Of a stretch of DNA of 64,000 nt, positions 1 through 9,274 are shown piece by piece. Below the pieces are notes generated by a model. It worked only from the letters and a program-made list of their open reading frames with translations, did no database searches and had not been told where the DNA came from. The DNA is from Pseudomonadota bacterium (GTDB lineage: Bacteria > Pseudomonadota > Gammaproteobacteria > Steroidobacterales > Steroidobacteraceae): positions 62,001 to 126,000 of the forward strand of contig JAKBCE010000007.1 in the NCBI GenBank assembly GCA_021808195.1, in the 5' to 3' direction. How positions within the stretch are numbered: position 1 is the stretch's first letter; every line of letters begins with the position of its first letter. Both the position numbers and the translations under genes were made by a program.

Positions 1-2019
1 CTGGTGCGCGATTTTCGCAACCACGTGCCGGGCTCGCGTCTGACGGCGCGCACGGTCATGATTTTCGGCGCGCTGGTGATTGCCCCGCTGCTGATCGTGT
101 ACTTCTCCTCACTCGAGTTCCTCGACCGCGGCATCGACAGCTGGTTCCGGGTCGAGGTCCGCGAGGGTCTGAAGGACGCGCTGGTGCTCTCGCGTTCGGC
201 GCTCGACCTGCGCGTGCAGGCCGAGTCGCGCCGCACCGCGGTGCTGGCGCGTTCCCTGCTCGGGCACTCGGTCCTGAAAATCCAGGGACAGCTCGATCAG
301 GCGCGCCGCGCCGATTCGGCCCGGGAGATCGTGCTCTATGGGGCCAACGATCGCATCCTCGCGGCCAGTCTGCAGGATCCGCTCGCCGACGTGCCGCTGT
401 CTCCGCCGGCCGACCTCGTGCGCACGGTGAGCGAGCGGCAGACCTACGTCAGTCTCGAGCCACAGCCGCACGGCCGATTCGTCATCCGGATCGGCGTGCC
501 GCTCGCGGGCGCCTCCGGCGACGCGGGCCAACGCTACCTGATGGCGGTCTATCCAGTGCCCAGACAGCTTTCGGAGCTCTCCGATGCCGTGCAGCGCTCG
601 TATTCGCGCTACGGCAACCTGACGGCGCTGCGCGAGCCGTTGAAGTACAGCTTTCGCCTGACCCTCACCCTGGTGCTGCTGCTGGCGATGCTCGCGGCCA
701 TTCACGGGGCGATCTTCTCCGCCGAGCGCCTCGCGCGCCCGGTCCAGGACCTGATCGCCGGGACGCGGGCGGTGGGCAAGGGCGACTTCGCGACCCGGCT
801 CGCGCTGACCTCGCGCGATGAGATGGGCTACCTGGTGCACTCCTTCAACGATATGACCAAGCGGCTGCGCCGTGCGCACGATGAGGCAACGCGCAGCCAG
901 CAGGCGGTCGAGCGCGAGCGCGAGCGGCTGGCGATCATCCTGGCGCGCCTCTCGACCGGCGTGCTGGCGGTCGACCGCAATCTGGTGGTGCGCATGGCCA
1001 ACCGGGCGGCCGGCGGCATTCTCGGCACCGATCTGTCGGTGGCCACTGGACGGGCGCTACCGGATCTGGCCGCCGGCAACGAGCGGCTCGGCCAGTTCGT
1101 GGCGGCGCTCGCGGTGCGCTTCGCGCGCGGTCGCGAGGAGTGGCGCGAGCAGCTCGACCTCGGCAAGCCGGCCCGGATGGTGACCCTGATGTGCGCCTGT
1201 ACGCCGCTGCCGGGCGAGAGCGGCGACATGGGCTATGTCATCGTCTTCGACGACATCACCGCGCTGCTCGAGGCGCAGCGCGATGCGGCCTGGGGCGAGG
1301 TCGCGCGGCGCCTCGCCCACGAGATCAAGAACCCTCTGACGCCCATTCAGCTCTCGGCGGAGCGGCTGGCGCGGCGCCTTAAGCCGATTCTCGCCGCGCC
1401 GGAGGCGGAATTCCTCGAACGCGCCACCCATACCATCGTGCAGCAGGTCGAGAGCATGCAGCAGATGGTCAATGCGTTCAGCGAATATGCGCGGGCACCG
1501 GAGATGCGCGTCAGCCGCTTCAGTCTCAATCAGCTGGTGACCGAGGTGGCCGACCTGTATCGCTCGCAGGATCCGCGTGCGACCATCACGCTCGATCTGG
1601 ATCCGCTGCTGAGCGCGATCGAGGCCGACCGCGGGCGGGTGCGGCAGATTCTGAACAATCTGTTGACCAATGCGCTCGAGGCGCTCGAGGGGCATCCTGA
1701 ACCGCGGCTCGAGATCAGTACGCGGCTCGAGGGAGGGGGCGTGAGCGCGTTTGCATTCATGAGCGTGTGTGACAATGGGCCGGGTTTTCAGGCAGACCTG
1801 CTGGGGCGGATCTTCGATCCGTACGTCACCAGCAAGCCCAAGGGCACTGGGTTGGGACTGGCGATCGTGAAAAAGATCGTCGAGGAACACGGGGGTCGGA
1901 TCGACGCCGACAACCGTCCGGAGGGAGGAGCCCGGATCCAAGTGGCGTTGCCGGTGGCATTCGGCAAGCGCGCTGGAGCGCAAGAAAAACGACAGTCATT
2001 GCGGAGCGAGCAGGTATGA
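1..2019 (+). CDS. ntrY: NtrY-type sensor histidine kinase (5' end outside window)
   Basis: Membrane histidine kinase partner of the regulator directly downstream. The reading frame is open from base 1, and the visible protein starts just before a membrane segment (about residues 17-37 counted from the GTG at 4), so I treat the gene as cut by the window edge: NtrY proteins normally carry further N-terminal membrane helices. A periplasmic sensor part of about 180 residues is followed by a second helix (218-240), HAMP (about 240-292), a PAS-like part (305-420), HisKA with phospho-acceptor H439 in AHEIKNPLTP, and an ATPase domain with N551 in NNLLTNALEAL, DNGPGF and GTGLGLAIV. The stop overlaps the ntrX start as ATGA, so the two are translationally coupled. 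NtrY/NtrX systems respond to nitrogen or redox state; the signal here is not visible. Confidence 0.9.
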   Translation: MVRDFRNHVPGSRLTARTVMIFGALVIAPLLIVYFSSLEFLDRGIDSWFRVEVREGLKDALVLSRSALDLRVQAESRRTAVLARSLLGHSVLKIQGQLDQARRADSAREIVLYGANDRILAASLQDPLADVPLSPPADLVRTVSERQTYVSLEPQPHGRFVIRIGVPLAGASGDAGQRYLMAVYPVPRQLSELSDAVQRSYSRYGNLTALREPLKYSFRLTLTLVLLLAMLAAIHGAIFSAERLARPVQDLIAGTRAVGKGDFATRLALTSRDEMGYLVHSFNDMTKRLRRAHDEATRSQQAVERERERLAIILARLSTGVLAVDRNLVVRMANRAAGGILGTDLSVATGRALPDLAAGNERLGQFVAALAVRFARGREEWREQLDLGKPARMVTLMCACTPLPGESGDMGYVIVFDDITALLEAQRDAAWGEVARRLAHEIKNPLTPIQLSAERLARRLKPILAAPEAEFLERATHTIVQQVESMQQMVNAFSEYARAPEMRVSRFSLNQLVTEVADLYRSQDPRATITLDLDPLLSAIEADRGRVRQILNNLLTNALEALEGHPEPRLEISTRLEGGGVSAFAFMSVCDNGPGFQADLLGRIFDPYVTSKPKGTGLGLAIVKKIVEEHGGRIDADNRPEGGARIQVALPVAFGKRAGAQEKRQSLRSEQV

Positions 2020-3377
2020 GTGCGGCACATATTTTGGTGGTCGACGATGAGGCGGACATCCGGGGTCTGCTGAAGGAAATCCTCACCGAGGAGGGCTACG
2101 TGGTCGAAGTCGCGGCCAACGCCGCGCAGGCGCGCGCCGCACGCGCACGGCAGACACCCGATCTGGTGCTGCTCGATATCTGGATGCCCGACGTCGATGG
2201 CATCACGCTGCTGCGGGAGTGGTCGAGCACGGCCGCGGACGGCTGCCCGGTCGTGATGATGTCCGGCCACGGTACCGTGGAGACAGCGGTGGAAGCGACT
2301 CGGCTCGGTGCATTCGATTTCGTGGAAAAGCCACTGTCGCTGGCGAAACTGTTGCGCACGGTGGAGCGCGCTCTCGATGCGGGGCGGCGCAAACGCCAGG
2401 CCGGCAAGCTGTTCGTGCCGACACTGGTGGCGCCCGCGGGCAAGAGCAAGCTCATGCAGCAGTTACGCGCCGAGCTGCAGCAGATTGCCACCCACACCTC
2501 TGCTGTGCTGCTGATCGGCGAGCCGGGCTCCGGACGGGAGCTGTTCGCCCGCTATCTGCATGGGCGCGGCCCGCGCGCCGGGGCGCCGTTCGTGACATTG
2601 GTGGCGAGCAGTCTGCGCGACGCCGATGCCGAGAGCCGATTGTTCGGCTCGCTCGAGAGCGGCACTCGCCGCCCCGGGCTGCTCGAGCAGGCGGCCGACG
2701 GTACGCTGTTCATTCAGGAACTCGAGGACCTGCCGTCGGCGGCGCAGCGGCTGCTGTTCGGGGCGCTCGAGTCCGGCCGCTTCACGCCGGTCGGTGGCAG
2801 CGAGTCGATCGAGCTGCGCGCGCGGCTGGTCTCCTCGGCGCAGCCCGGGATCGAGAGCCGCGCCGGCTCGGCGTTGCGCCGCGATCTGCTCGCGCATCTG
2901 AACACGCTGATCGTGCGCGTGCCGCCGCTGCGCGACTACGCCGAAGACGTGCCGGAGCTGTTGCGGCACCATGTCGACCGCCTGGTTGACTCCGAGGGCT
3001 TGCCGCTGCGGCACTTCAGCGTCGCGGCCCAGAACCGGCTGCGCAATTACCCCTGGCCCGACAACGTGCGGGAACTGAAGAATCTCGTGCATCGCCTGCT
3101 GATTCAGGGCGGTGGGGAGGAGATCGGCCTGGAGGAAGTCGAGCGTGAGCTGGCCGTGCAGGCCCCTGCCGGTGAGCCGCTGGTCAAACAGGATCTGCTG
3201 GCCTTGCCGCTACGCGAGGCTCGTGAGCAGTTCGAGCGTGCTTACCTGCAGCAACAATTGCTGCTGTGCAACGGCAAGGTGGGACAACTCGCCAAGCGCG
3301 TCGGCATGGAGCGCACGCACTTGTATCGTAAATTGCGCTCGCTGGGCCTGGACTTCCGCGCGATCGCCGAGGATTGA
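2016..3377 (+). CDS. ntrX: NtrX-type response regulator with a degenerate sigma-54 AAA+ domain
   Basis: Receiver domain (residues 1-125, phospho-acceptor D54 in LLDIWMPDVDG), AAA+ domain of the sigma-54 activator type (about 145-375) and C-terminal Fis-type helix-turn-helix (LAKRVGMERTHLYRKL). The AAA+ part is unusual. Walker A reads GEPGSGRE with R174 where Lys is expected, Walker B reads TLFIQELED with Q234 where Asp is expected, and the stretch after LFG (about 209-221) has no GAFTGA loop, the element that contacts sigma-54. The protein is therefore probably a phosphorylation-controlled DNA-binding regulator that does not activate sigma-54 promoters in the classical way. It is the cognate partner of the upstream kinase by overlap and order. 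Confidence 0.88.
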   Translation: MSAAHILVVDDEADIRGLLKEILTEEGYVVEVAANAAQARAARARQTPDLVLLDIWMPDVDGITLLREWSSTAADGCPVVMMSGHGTVETAVEATRLGAFDFVEKPLSLAKLLRTVERALDAGRRKRQAGKLFVPTLVAPAGKSKLMQQLRAELQQIATHTSAVLLIGEPGSGRELFARYLHGRGPRAGAPFVTLVASSLRDADAESRLFGSLESGTRRPGLLEQAADGTLFIQELEDLPSAAQRLLFGALESGRFTPVGGSESIELRARLVSSAQPGIESRAGSALRRDLLAHLNTLIVRVPPLRDYAEDVPELLRHHVDRLVDSEGLPLRHFSVAAQNRLRNYPWPDNVRELKNLVHRLLIQGGGEEIGLEEVERELAVQAPAGEPLVKQDLLALPLREAREQFERAYLQQQLLLCNGKVGQLAKRVGMERTHLYRKLRSLGLDFRAIAED

Positions 3378-3390
3378 CGGCCGGCCGCGC

Positions 3391-4125
3391 TCAGCGCGCG
3401 CCGCGCGGAATCACCATCGCCGGCAGGCCCACCGCCTTCAGCACGCCGCGGATGCGGTTCAGTTCCGCCGCTTCCGTGAGCGGGCCGATCCGTACGCGGT
3501 GCAGCGTTGCCCGGCCATCGGGCACCGAGTCGATGTGCGCGATGATGCCGAGGCTGTCCAACTCGGCGATTACCCGCCGCGCCTGCGCCTCGTCGCGGTA
3601 GGAGCCGACCTGCAACACGTAGCCGGCGAAGCGGGTGTGGCCATTGGCGCCGACCGAGAGCATTCCGGGTGCGGTTGGACGCGGTACGGTCACCTTGAGA
3701 TTCGGCAGCATCTGGTAGAAGTCGTACTGCGGCGGCGCCGGCGCGGCTTTGCCGGGCGCATGGGACGGCGCACCGCGCCCGCTTGCACGGGCGAGTTGGG
3801 AGGGGTTGGAGCGCTCGGGGGCGGCGCTCGTCCGTGCGCTGCGGGTCGCTGCCGCCACGGTGGCGCGCGCAGCGATGCGCGCGCTGTTGCGTGGTGCCGG
3901 CCCCGGGGCGCTGTCTGCGGCCTCGGTCGTGGGGGCGGAGGTGGCGCTGGCGGCGCACGCGGTGGCACCAGGCCGGTGCGCATGGTGCATCAGCAGCACG
4001 GTGCCCACTGTGGCGAGCAGCGCACCGGCGGCCGCGCCGAACAAGAACTCCTTCAATCCGCCGGGAGTGCCCGCACGCCGGCCGCCTCCGGTGCCCTTGT
4101 AGTCGCGGCTGGTCAGTTGGGACAT
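3391..4125 (-). CDS. SPOR domain protein
   Basis: Membrane-anchored peptidoglycan-binding protein. A short cytoplasmic start (MSQLTSRDYKGTGGG) is followed by one membrane helix near residues 25-45, an Ala/Pro/Arg-rich linker, and a C-terminal SPOR domain of about 75 residues (GYVLQVGSYRDEAQARRVIA, then LHRVRIGPL). SPOR domains bind denuded glycan strands at the division septum; FtsN and DedD are the best-known relatives. I chose the ATG at 4125, four bases after the argS stop, over an upstream in-frame start at 4149 inside argS, because the family begins with this sequence. The order priA-argS-SPOR is common in gammaproteobacteria, where the SPOR gene is often called ftsN-like; I leave the symbol blank because a single SPOR domain does not prove FtsN function. 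Confidence 0.85.
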   Translation of the reverse strand: MSQLTSRDYKGTGGGRRAGTPGGLKEFLFGAAAGALLATVGTVLLMHHAHRPGATACAASATSAPTTEAADSAPGPAPRNSARIAARATVAAATRSARTSAAPERSNPSQLARASGRGAPSHAPGKAAPAPPQYDFYQMLPNLKVTVPRPTAPGMLSVGANGHTRFAGYVLQVGSYRDEAQARRVIAELDSLGIIAHIDSVPDGRATLHRVRIGPLTEAAELNRIRGVLKAVGLPAMVIPRGAR

Positions 4126-4129
4126 CGAC

Positions 4130-5899
4130 TCACATGCTCTCGGGCGCACTCACGCCGAGCAGTTCCAGTCCGTTGCGCAATACCTGCTGCACGCCGAGCA
4201 CGAGCGCCAGACGCGCATTGCGCACCTTGGAGTCCTCGACCAGGAACGGCTCAGCGTTGTAATACGTGTGCAGTGTGTTGGCGAGTTCCCGCAGATAATG
4301 CACCAGGGTGTGCGGCGCGCGATTGACGGCAGCCTGTTCGAGCGCCTCGGGAAAGCGCGTCACGCACGCGAGTGCTGCCTGTTCGTGCGCACTGGTCAGC
4401 AGCTGCGTGTGCGCCAGGCCTTCGCTGCGGTCGAACTGCAGTCCGCGTGCCGCCATCTGCTTCTGGACGCTGGCCACGCGTGCATGCGCGTACTGGATGT
4501 AATAGACCGGATTCTCGTTGCTGCGCGACTTGGCGAGTTCCAGGTCGAAATCAAGCGGTTGGTCGTGGCTGCGCATGAGATAGAAGAGCCGGCAGGCATC
4601 GTTGCCCACCTCCTCGCGCAGCTGGCGCAGGGTCACGAACTGCGCTTCGCGTTTGCCCATGGGGATTTTCTCCCCACCGCGAAACAGACTGACGAACTGG
4701 ATCAGATTGACTTCCAGGCTCTCACCCGGCTCACCCATCGCCGTCAGCCCGGCGCGCACTCGCGCCACATAGCCGTGGTGATCAGCGCCGAGTACGTCGA
4801 TGAGACGCTCGAAGCCGCGCTCGCGCTTCTCGAGGTGATAGGCGATGTCGGAGGCGAAATAGGTTTTCTGGCCATTTTCGCGCACCACCACCCGGTCCTT
4901 CTCGTCACCGAACTCCGTGGCGCGGAACCAGGTCGCACCCTGTTCGCGGTACAGCCGGCCCTCATGCTCGAGGCGCGCGAGGGCCCGTTCGATGGCACCG
5001 CTTTGCTCCAATTCCCGCTCTGAGTACCAGCGGTCGAAGCGTACGCCGAACTGCTCGAGGTCCGCGCGGATGTCCGCCAGCATTTGTGCGAGCGAACGTG
5101 CCAGCACGCGCGCAAACCCGTCAGTGCCGATCAACTCGCGGGCACGAGCGATCAGCGCGTCGATGTAGAGCTCCTTGTCACCGGTTGGCGCATCGGCAGG
5201 CAGCCCGGCGAGCACGCTCGCCGCCGCCCGCCGCAGGCCCTCGCCCTCGCTCGCCTGCAACTGCACGGCGATCGCCCGCACGTAATCGCCGCGGTAGCCG
5301 TTCTCGGGAAACGGAAGCGTTTCCCCGCATGCTTCGAGATAGCGAATCCAGGCGCTGACGGCCAGGATGTCGACCTGGCGGCCGGCGTCGTTGATGTAAT
5401 ACTCACGCGCAACATCAAAGCCAACCGCAGTCAGGATGTTGGCGAGTGTCGCGCCGTAGGCAGCCTGGCGTCCGTGTCCGACGTGCAGAGGGCCAGTCGG
5501 GTTGGCCGAGACGAACTCGAGCAGCACACGCTCTCCCTGGCCGAGCGGACTGTGTCCGTATTGGCCTGCCTGCGCGTGGATCGCCGCGAGCTCCTCGGCA
5601 TAGGCGGCCGGGGAGAGGAAGAAATTGATGAATCCGGCGCCGGCGATTTCGGTTCGCAACACCAACGGGCTCGGCGGCAAGGCCGCGATGATGCGCTGTG
5701 CCAGCTCGCGTGGATTGCTGCGCGCGGCTTTCGCCAGGCGCAGCGCGATGTTGGTTGCGAAATCGCCATGACGTGCATCGCGGCTGCGCTCGACCGTTAC
5801 GGTCTCGGCCGCCTGCGGCACACCCAAGGCGTCCCGCAGGGAGCTCAGCGCCGTGGCGAGGAGTTGCTCGAGTTGCTGTTTCAAGGAAATCGGGTCCAA
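4130..5899 (-). CDS. argS: Arginyl-tRNA synthetase
   Basis: Class I aminoacyl-tRNA synthetase that charges tRNA-Arg in the cytoplasm. The N-terminal additional domain (HGDFATNIALRLAKAA) is followed by the HIGH-type signature in NPTGPLHVGHGR (H139 and H142), the catalytic Rossmann fold, a KMSKS-equivalent around GEKIPMGKR, and a C-terminal anticodon-binding DALR domain ending in LRNGLELLGV. Length 589 residues is normal. The only start in reach is TTG at 5899 (or TTG at 5884, giving LKQQLEQLL); no good ribosome binding site precedes either, so the exact start is uncertain. It lies between priA (29 bp upstream) and the SPOR gene on the same strand and is likely in one transcript with them. Confidence 0.95.
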   Translation of the reverse strand: MDPISLKQQLEQLLATALSSLRDALGVPQAAETVTVERSRDARHGDFATNIALRLAKAARSNPRELAQRIIAALPPSPLVLRTEIAGAGFINFFLSPAAYAEELAAIHAQAGQYGHSPLGQGERVLLEFVSANPTGPLHVGHGRQAAYGATLANILTAVGFDVAREYYINDAGRQVDILAVSAWIRYLEACGETLPFPENGYRGDYVRAIAVQLQASEGEGLRRAAASVLAGLPADAPTGDKELYIDALIARARELIGTDGFARVLARSLAQMLADIRADLEQFGVRFDRWYSERELEQSGAIERALARLEHEGRLYREQGATWFRATEFGDEKDRVVVRENGQKTYFASDIAYHLEKRERGFERLIDVLGADHHGYVARVRAGLTAMGEPGESLEVNLIQFVSLFRGGEKIPMGKREAQFVTLRQLREEVGNDACRLFYLMRSHDQPLDFDLELAKSRSNENPVYYIQYAHARVASVQKQMAARGLQFDRSEGLAHTQLLTSAHEQAALACVTRFPEALEQAAVNRAPHTLVHYLRELANTLHTYYNAEPFLVEDSKVRNARLALVLGVQQVLRNGLELLGVSAPESM

Positions 5900-5928
5900 A
5901 CCAGGGGGAAATGACGAATTCTACCCGA

Positions 5929-8127
5929 TTAAAACAGCTCCATCGGATCGACATCGAGCGCCCAGCGCACCCGCCGTCCGCTCGGCAGGCTCTCCAGCTG
6001 TGGCAGCCATGCCTCGAGAAAACGGTGCAGGCTGGCACGCTCGCGGCTCTCAATCAGCAGTTGCGCATGATGGCGTCCGGCGCGTCGGGCCATCGCGGCC
6101 GGCACCGGGCCCAGCAGACGCACCCCGTGTGCTCCAGCGGCGAGCGCGCGCGCCTCCGTGAGAAATTGCAGGGCGTCGGCGGCGCTCGGCGCGGAGTCCC
6201 GTACTGCGGCGAGGCGAGTGAAAGGGGGCCAGGCTGCCTGTCGGCGCTCCTCGAGTGCCGTGTGCGCGAAGCCCTCGTAGCCTTCGCGGAGCAGGCCTGT
6301 GAGCAGTGGATGATCCGGAAATTCGGTCTGGATCAGTACCTCGCCGGGACGCGCACCGCGGCCGGCGCGACCGGCGACCTGCACGATGGTCTGCGCCAGG
6401 CGCTCGGGGGCACGGAAGTCTGTGCTGAACAGTCCCTGGTCGGCATTGAGCACCACCACTAGCGTCACATTGGGGAAATCGTGTCCCTTGGTCACCATCT
6501 GAGTGCCGACGAGGATGCGGCCCTCGCCCGAGGCGACGCGCCGCACGGCGGCCTCGAGGTCGCCGCGCCGACGGATCACATCGCGGTCGAGCCGCACGCA
6601 TGGCACGCCGGGGAACCGCTGCGAGAGTGTGTCCTCGAGCCGTTCAGTGCCCTGACCCACCGGCTTCACCGGGAAGCCGCACTGCGGGCAGCGCTCGGGC
6701 AGGGGCTCCTGTGCGCCGCAATGATGGCAGCGCAGAACGCGCGCACCGAGGTGCACCGTCAGGCGTGCATCGCAGTCCCGGCATGGCGCGACCCAGCCGC
6801 ATGCGGTGCAGGCGAGCGTGGGTGCATAGCCGCGCCGGTTGAGGAATACCAGGGTCTGGCCGCCGGCACCGAGATGGCGTTCGATGGCCTGTACCGCCGG
6901 CATGGACAAACCGGCGGTGTGGGCGTGGGCGCGCAGGTCGATCAGCGCGAGCCGGGGTGGGGCGGCCTCGGCGGCGCGCCGGGTGAGTGTCAGGCGCGTA
7001 TAGCGGCCGGCGGCGACGTTGTGCAGCGTCTCGAGGGCGGGCGTGGCCGAACCGAGGACCACGGGCACGGCGGCGCTGTGCGCGCGCATCACGGCCAGAT
7101 CCCGTGCCGAGTAGCGAAAGCCGCCGTCGTGCTGCTTGTAGGACGCGTCGTGTTCCTCGTCGGCGATGATCACGCCGAGATTGGCCACCGGGGCAAACAC
7201 AGCCGAGCGCGTCCCGAGCACGATGCGTGCGCGGGCAGCGTGCGCCTCACGCCAGGCGAGCAGCCGTTCCTGGTCGCTCAGTCCGGAATGCAGCACGGCC
7301 ATCGGCACGCCGAGGCGCTCGCGGAACCGGGCGACCAGCTGTGGGGTGAGGCCGATTTCCGGCACGAGCACCAGGGCGCTGCGTCCCTGCGCGAGTGCGC
7401 GCGCGGCGACCTGCAGGTATACCTCGGTCTTGCCGCTGCCGGTGATGCCTTGCAGCACGAACGCGCCGAACTGGCCGAGCGATGCCTCGATGCGCTCGGT
7501 CGCTGCCCGCTGTTCCGGATTGAGCGTGGGTCCGTCGGCAGGCGTGAACGGCTGCGCCGAGGCCACTGGTGGGGCGCAGGCAACCTGCGCCGAGGCGATC
7601 CAACCGCGCTCCTCGAGCGGGCGAGCCGCGCTGCGCCAAGCCTCGCCAAGCTGCTCGCGCAGCTCGACGGCGGAGCGGTCGTGGTCGAGCAGGGCGGTGA
7701 GCACTGCCCGCTGGCGCGGCGCGCGGCGTGGCTCGCCCTGTGCGTGCGCGGCAGTGCCGGCGGGGGTGATCCGCCAGCGCTGCTCGTGCGCGGCGAGGCT
7801 CGCGCCCAGGCGCAGGGCCTTCGGCAGCGCTGCGGCCAGCACCTCGCCGATCGGGTGATGGTAGTAGCCGGCCGCCCACTGCAGCAGCTCGAGTAATCCG
7901 GGGTCGAGCAGCGGCCGGTCATCGAGGGTCTCGAGCACCATCTTGAGCTTGTCTTTCGGGACGTCCGTGCTCTCGGCGGTAGCCAGGACCACGCCCACCA
8001 GGCGGCGCCTGCCGAACGGGACGCGCACCCGCACCCCCGGGGGAGGGGGCTCGGCCGGGGCGAGATAATCGAACAGCTGACGCAGTGGCGTGGCCAGCGC
8101 GACGCGCAGGACGGGAGCGGAGGGCAT
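5929..8127 (-). CDS. priA: Primosomal protein N' (replication restart helicase PriA)
   Basis: Superfamily 2 DNA helicase that reloads the replisome at repaired or stalled forks. The N-terminal 3' DNA-binding domain (VLRVALATPLRQLFDYL) is followed by a winged-helix region, helicase motif I ITGSGKTEVYL (K233), the DEEH box in IIADEEHDASYK, and the paired Cys cluster that binds two zinc ions (CTACGWVAPCRDC ... CHHCG ... CPQCG). The C-terminal helicase lobe contains QMVTKGHDFPNVTLV and QVAGRAGRG. Length 732 residues is typical. I use ATG 8127; an in-frame TTG at 8148 would add seven residues and cannot be excluded. Confidence 0.95.
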   Translation of the reverse strand: MPSAPVLRVALATPLRQLFDYLAPAEPPPPGVRVRVPFGRRRLVGVVLATAESTDVPKDKLKMVLETLDDRPLLDPGLLELLQWAAGYYHHPIGEVLAAALPKALRLGASLAAHEQRWRITPAGTAAHAQGEPRRAPRQRAVLTALLDHDRSAVELREQLGEAWRSAARPLEERGWIASAQVACAPPVASAQPFTPADGPTLNPEQRAATERIEASLGQFGAFVLQGITGSGKTEVYLQVAARALAQGRSALVLVPEIGLTPQLVARFRERLGVPMAVLHSGLSDQERLLAWREAHAARARIVLGTRSAVFAPVANLGVIIADEEHDASYKQHDGGFRYSARDLAVMRAHSAAVPVVLGSATPALETLHNVAAGRYTRLTLTRRAAEAAPPRLALIDLRAHAHTAGLSMPAVQAIERHLGAGGQTLVFLNRRGYAPTLACTACGWVAPCRDCDARLTVHLGARVLRCHHCGAQEPLPERCPQCGFPVKPVGQGTERLEDTLSQRFPGVPCVRLDRDVIRRRGDLEAAVRRVASGEGRILVGTQMVTKGHDFPNVTLVVVLNADQGLFSTDFRAPERLAQTIVQVAGRAGRGARPGEVLIQTEFPDHPLLTGLLREGYEGFAHTALEERRQAAWPPFTRLAAVRDSAPSAADALQFLTEARALAAGAHGVRLLGPVPAAMARRAGRHHAQLLIESRERASLHRFLEAWLPQLESLPSGRRVRWALDVDPMELF

Positions 8128-8216
8128 GGGAAGTGATTGAAAAATCAACGCTGCTGCCCGTCCGTTGCTCTGCCCGTCGCCGTCAACCGACAGGCTGGGG
8201 TCGCGTTATACGGGCT

Positions 8217-8837
8217 ATGTCAGACTCTGCTACGCTTGTCTCGCCTTATAGCATGCCGGCTGCCCTTCGCGGCGACGTGGATCGATCCCATTCGAATGCC
8301 CAGACCGCACAGCATGCGCTCAGCCAGTTTCTGGCGAGCGTGGAACTGAAGGCATTCCGCATCGCACAAACCGCTTTGCGCCACGAGGACGATGCCCTCG
8401 ATGCCGTGCAGGACGCGATGCTGCAGCTGGCCCGCGCCTACGCGGATCGTCCCGCGGCCGAGTGGAAGCCGCTCTTCTATCGAATTCTGGAAAATCGCAT
8501 TCGCGACGTCCAGCGGCGACGCAGCGTGCGCAACCGGGTGATGGCCTGGTTGCCCTTTCACCAGGAATCCGACGAAGCGGATGACCCGCTCGCGACCGTG
8601 CAGAGCCCCGAGCTGCCGGTGCCGCAGCGCATCGAGCTCGATGAGACCATGGCGGCGTTGCAGAGCGCGCTGAACGCGCTGCCGCAGCGGCAGCAGCAAG
8701 TGTTTCTGCTGCGCGCGCTCGAAGGCCTGGATGTCGCACAGACCGCACGTGCGATGGGCTGCTCGCAGGGGAGCGTCAAGACACATTACTTCCGCGCGCT
8801 GCGCGCACTGCGCGCACAGCTGGGTGATCCGACATGA
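8217..8837 (+). CDS. ECF-type RNA polymerase sigma factor
   Basis: 206-residue sigma-70-family factor with region 2 (ALRHEDDALDAVQDAMLQLA and LENRIRDVQRRR) and region 4 (LPQRQQQVFLLRALEGLDV, then AMGCSQGSVKTHYFRALRAL), and no regions 1 or 3, so it is of the extracytoplasmic-function size class. Start ATG 8217; a longer in-frame reading back to 8085 overlaps priA on the other strand and is unlikely. It overlaps the next gene by ATGA. The following membrane protein is placed where an anti-sigma or sigma-associated gene would be expected, and the set sigma - DUF3619-like - small exported - DUF3106 behaves as one unit. Target promoters are not known. Confidence 0.88.
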   Translation: MSDSATLVSPYSMPAALRGDVDRSHSNAQTAQHALSQFLASVELKAFRIAQTALRHEDDALDAVQDAMLQLARAYADRPAAEWKPLFYRILENRIRDVQRRRSVRNRVMAWLPFHQESDEADDPLATVQSPELPVPQRIELDETMAALQSALNALPQRQQQVFLLRALEGLDVAQTARAMGCSQGSVKTHYFRALRALRAQLGDPT

Positions 8838-9274
8838 GCGACGTGGACGACAAAGCGGCGTTCGAGCGGCGGCTGGTTGCGCTCCTTGAGCGCGATGCGG
8901 ACACGACGAGCGCTCATGTGCGCTCGCGTCTCACCCAGGCACGGCACGCCGCACTGGCGCAGGCGGCGCAGCGGTCCGGCTGGTTGCGCCGCGGTCTGGT
9001 GGTGCGGCGCGTCTGGATGCCGGCGGCCGGCGCGCTGGTCGCTGCGCTGGTGTGGGTGATGCTGCTCGGCCCGCGACGTGCCGCGCCGGCGCCGCCCTTT
9101 ACGGCAAACGCCGGTGCGCTGGCGGCCGAAGATGTATCGCTGCTCAGTGATCGCGACGGACTGGCGCTCGTTCAGGATGGCGACGGACAGTTCTACGAAT
9201 GGGCGGCGGCACAGGCACGCTTGGCGCCGCAAACCGGGGCCGAGGCCGTCGAGTCGAACGAGAATGGCGGATAA
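8834..9274 (+). CDS. DUF3619-like single-pass membrane protein (possible anti-sigma role)
   Basis: 146 residues: a hydrophilic N-terminal part of about 55 residues (AAFERRLVALLERDAD, then HVRSRLTQARHAAL), one membrane helix (about 60-80, AGALVAALVWVMLLG) and a periplasmic tail of about 65 residues. This topology and its position overlapping the sigma-factor stop (ATGA at 8834) fit a protein that could hold the sigma factor at the membrane. Small proteins of this shape next to a sigma factor and DUF3106 are usually labelled DUF3619; this match is from memory of the pattern. The N-terminal part does not show a recognisable zinc-binding anti-sigma motif. Confidence 0.7.
   Translation: MSDVDDKAAFERRLVALLERDADTTSAHVRSRLTQARHAALAQAAQRSGWLRRGLVVRRVWMPAAGALVAALVWVMLLGPRRAAPAPPFTANAGALAAEDVSLLSDRDGLALVQDGDGQFYEWAAAQARLAPQTGAEAVESNENGG

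Noticed and set aside
6481..7896. 471-codon plus-strand frame opposite priA
   Set aside because: Shadow of priA, which has all helicase and zinc motifs.
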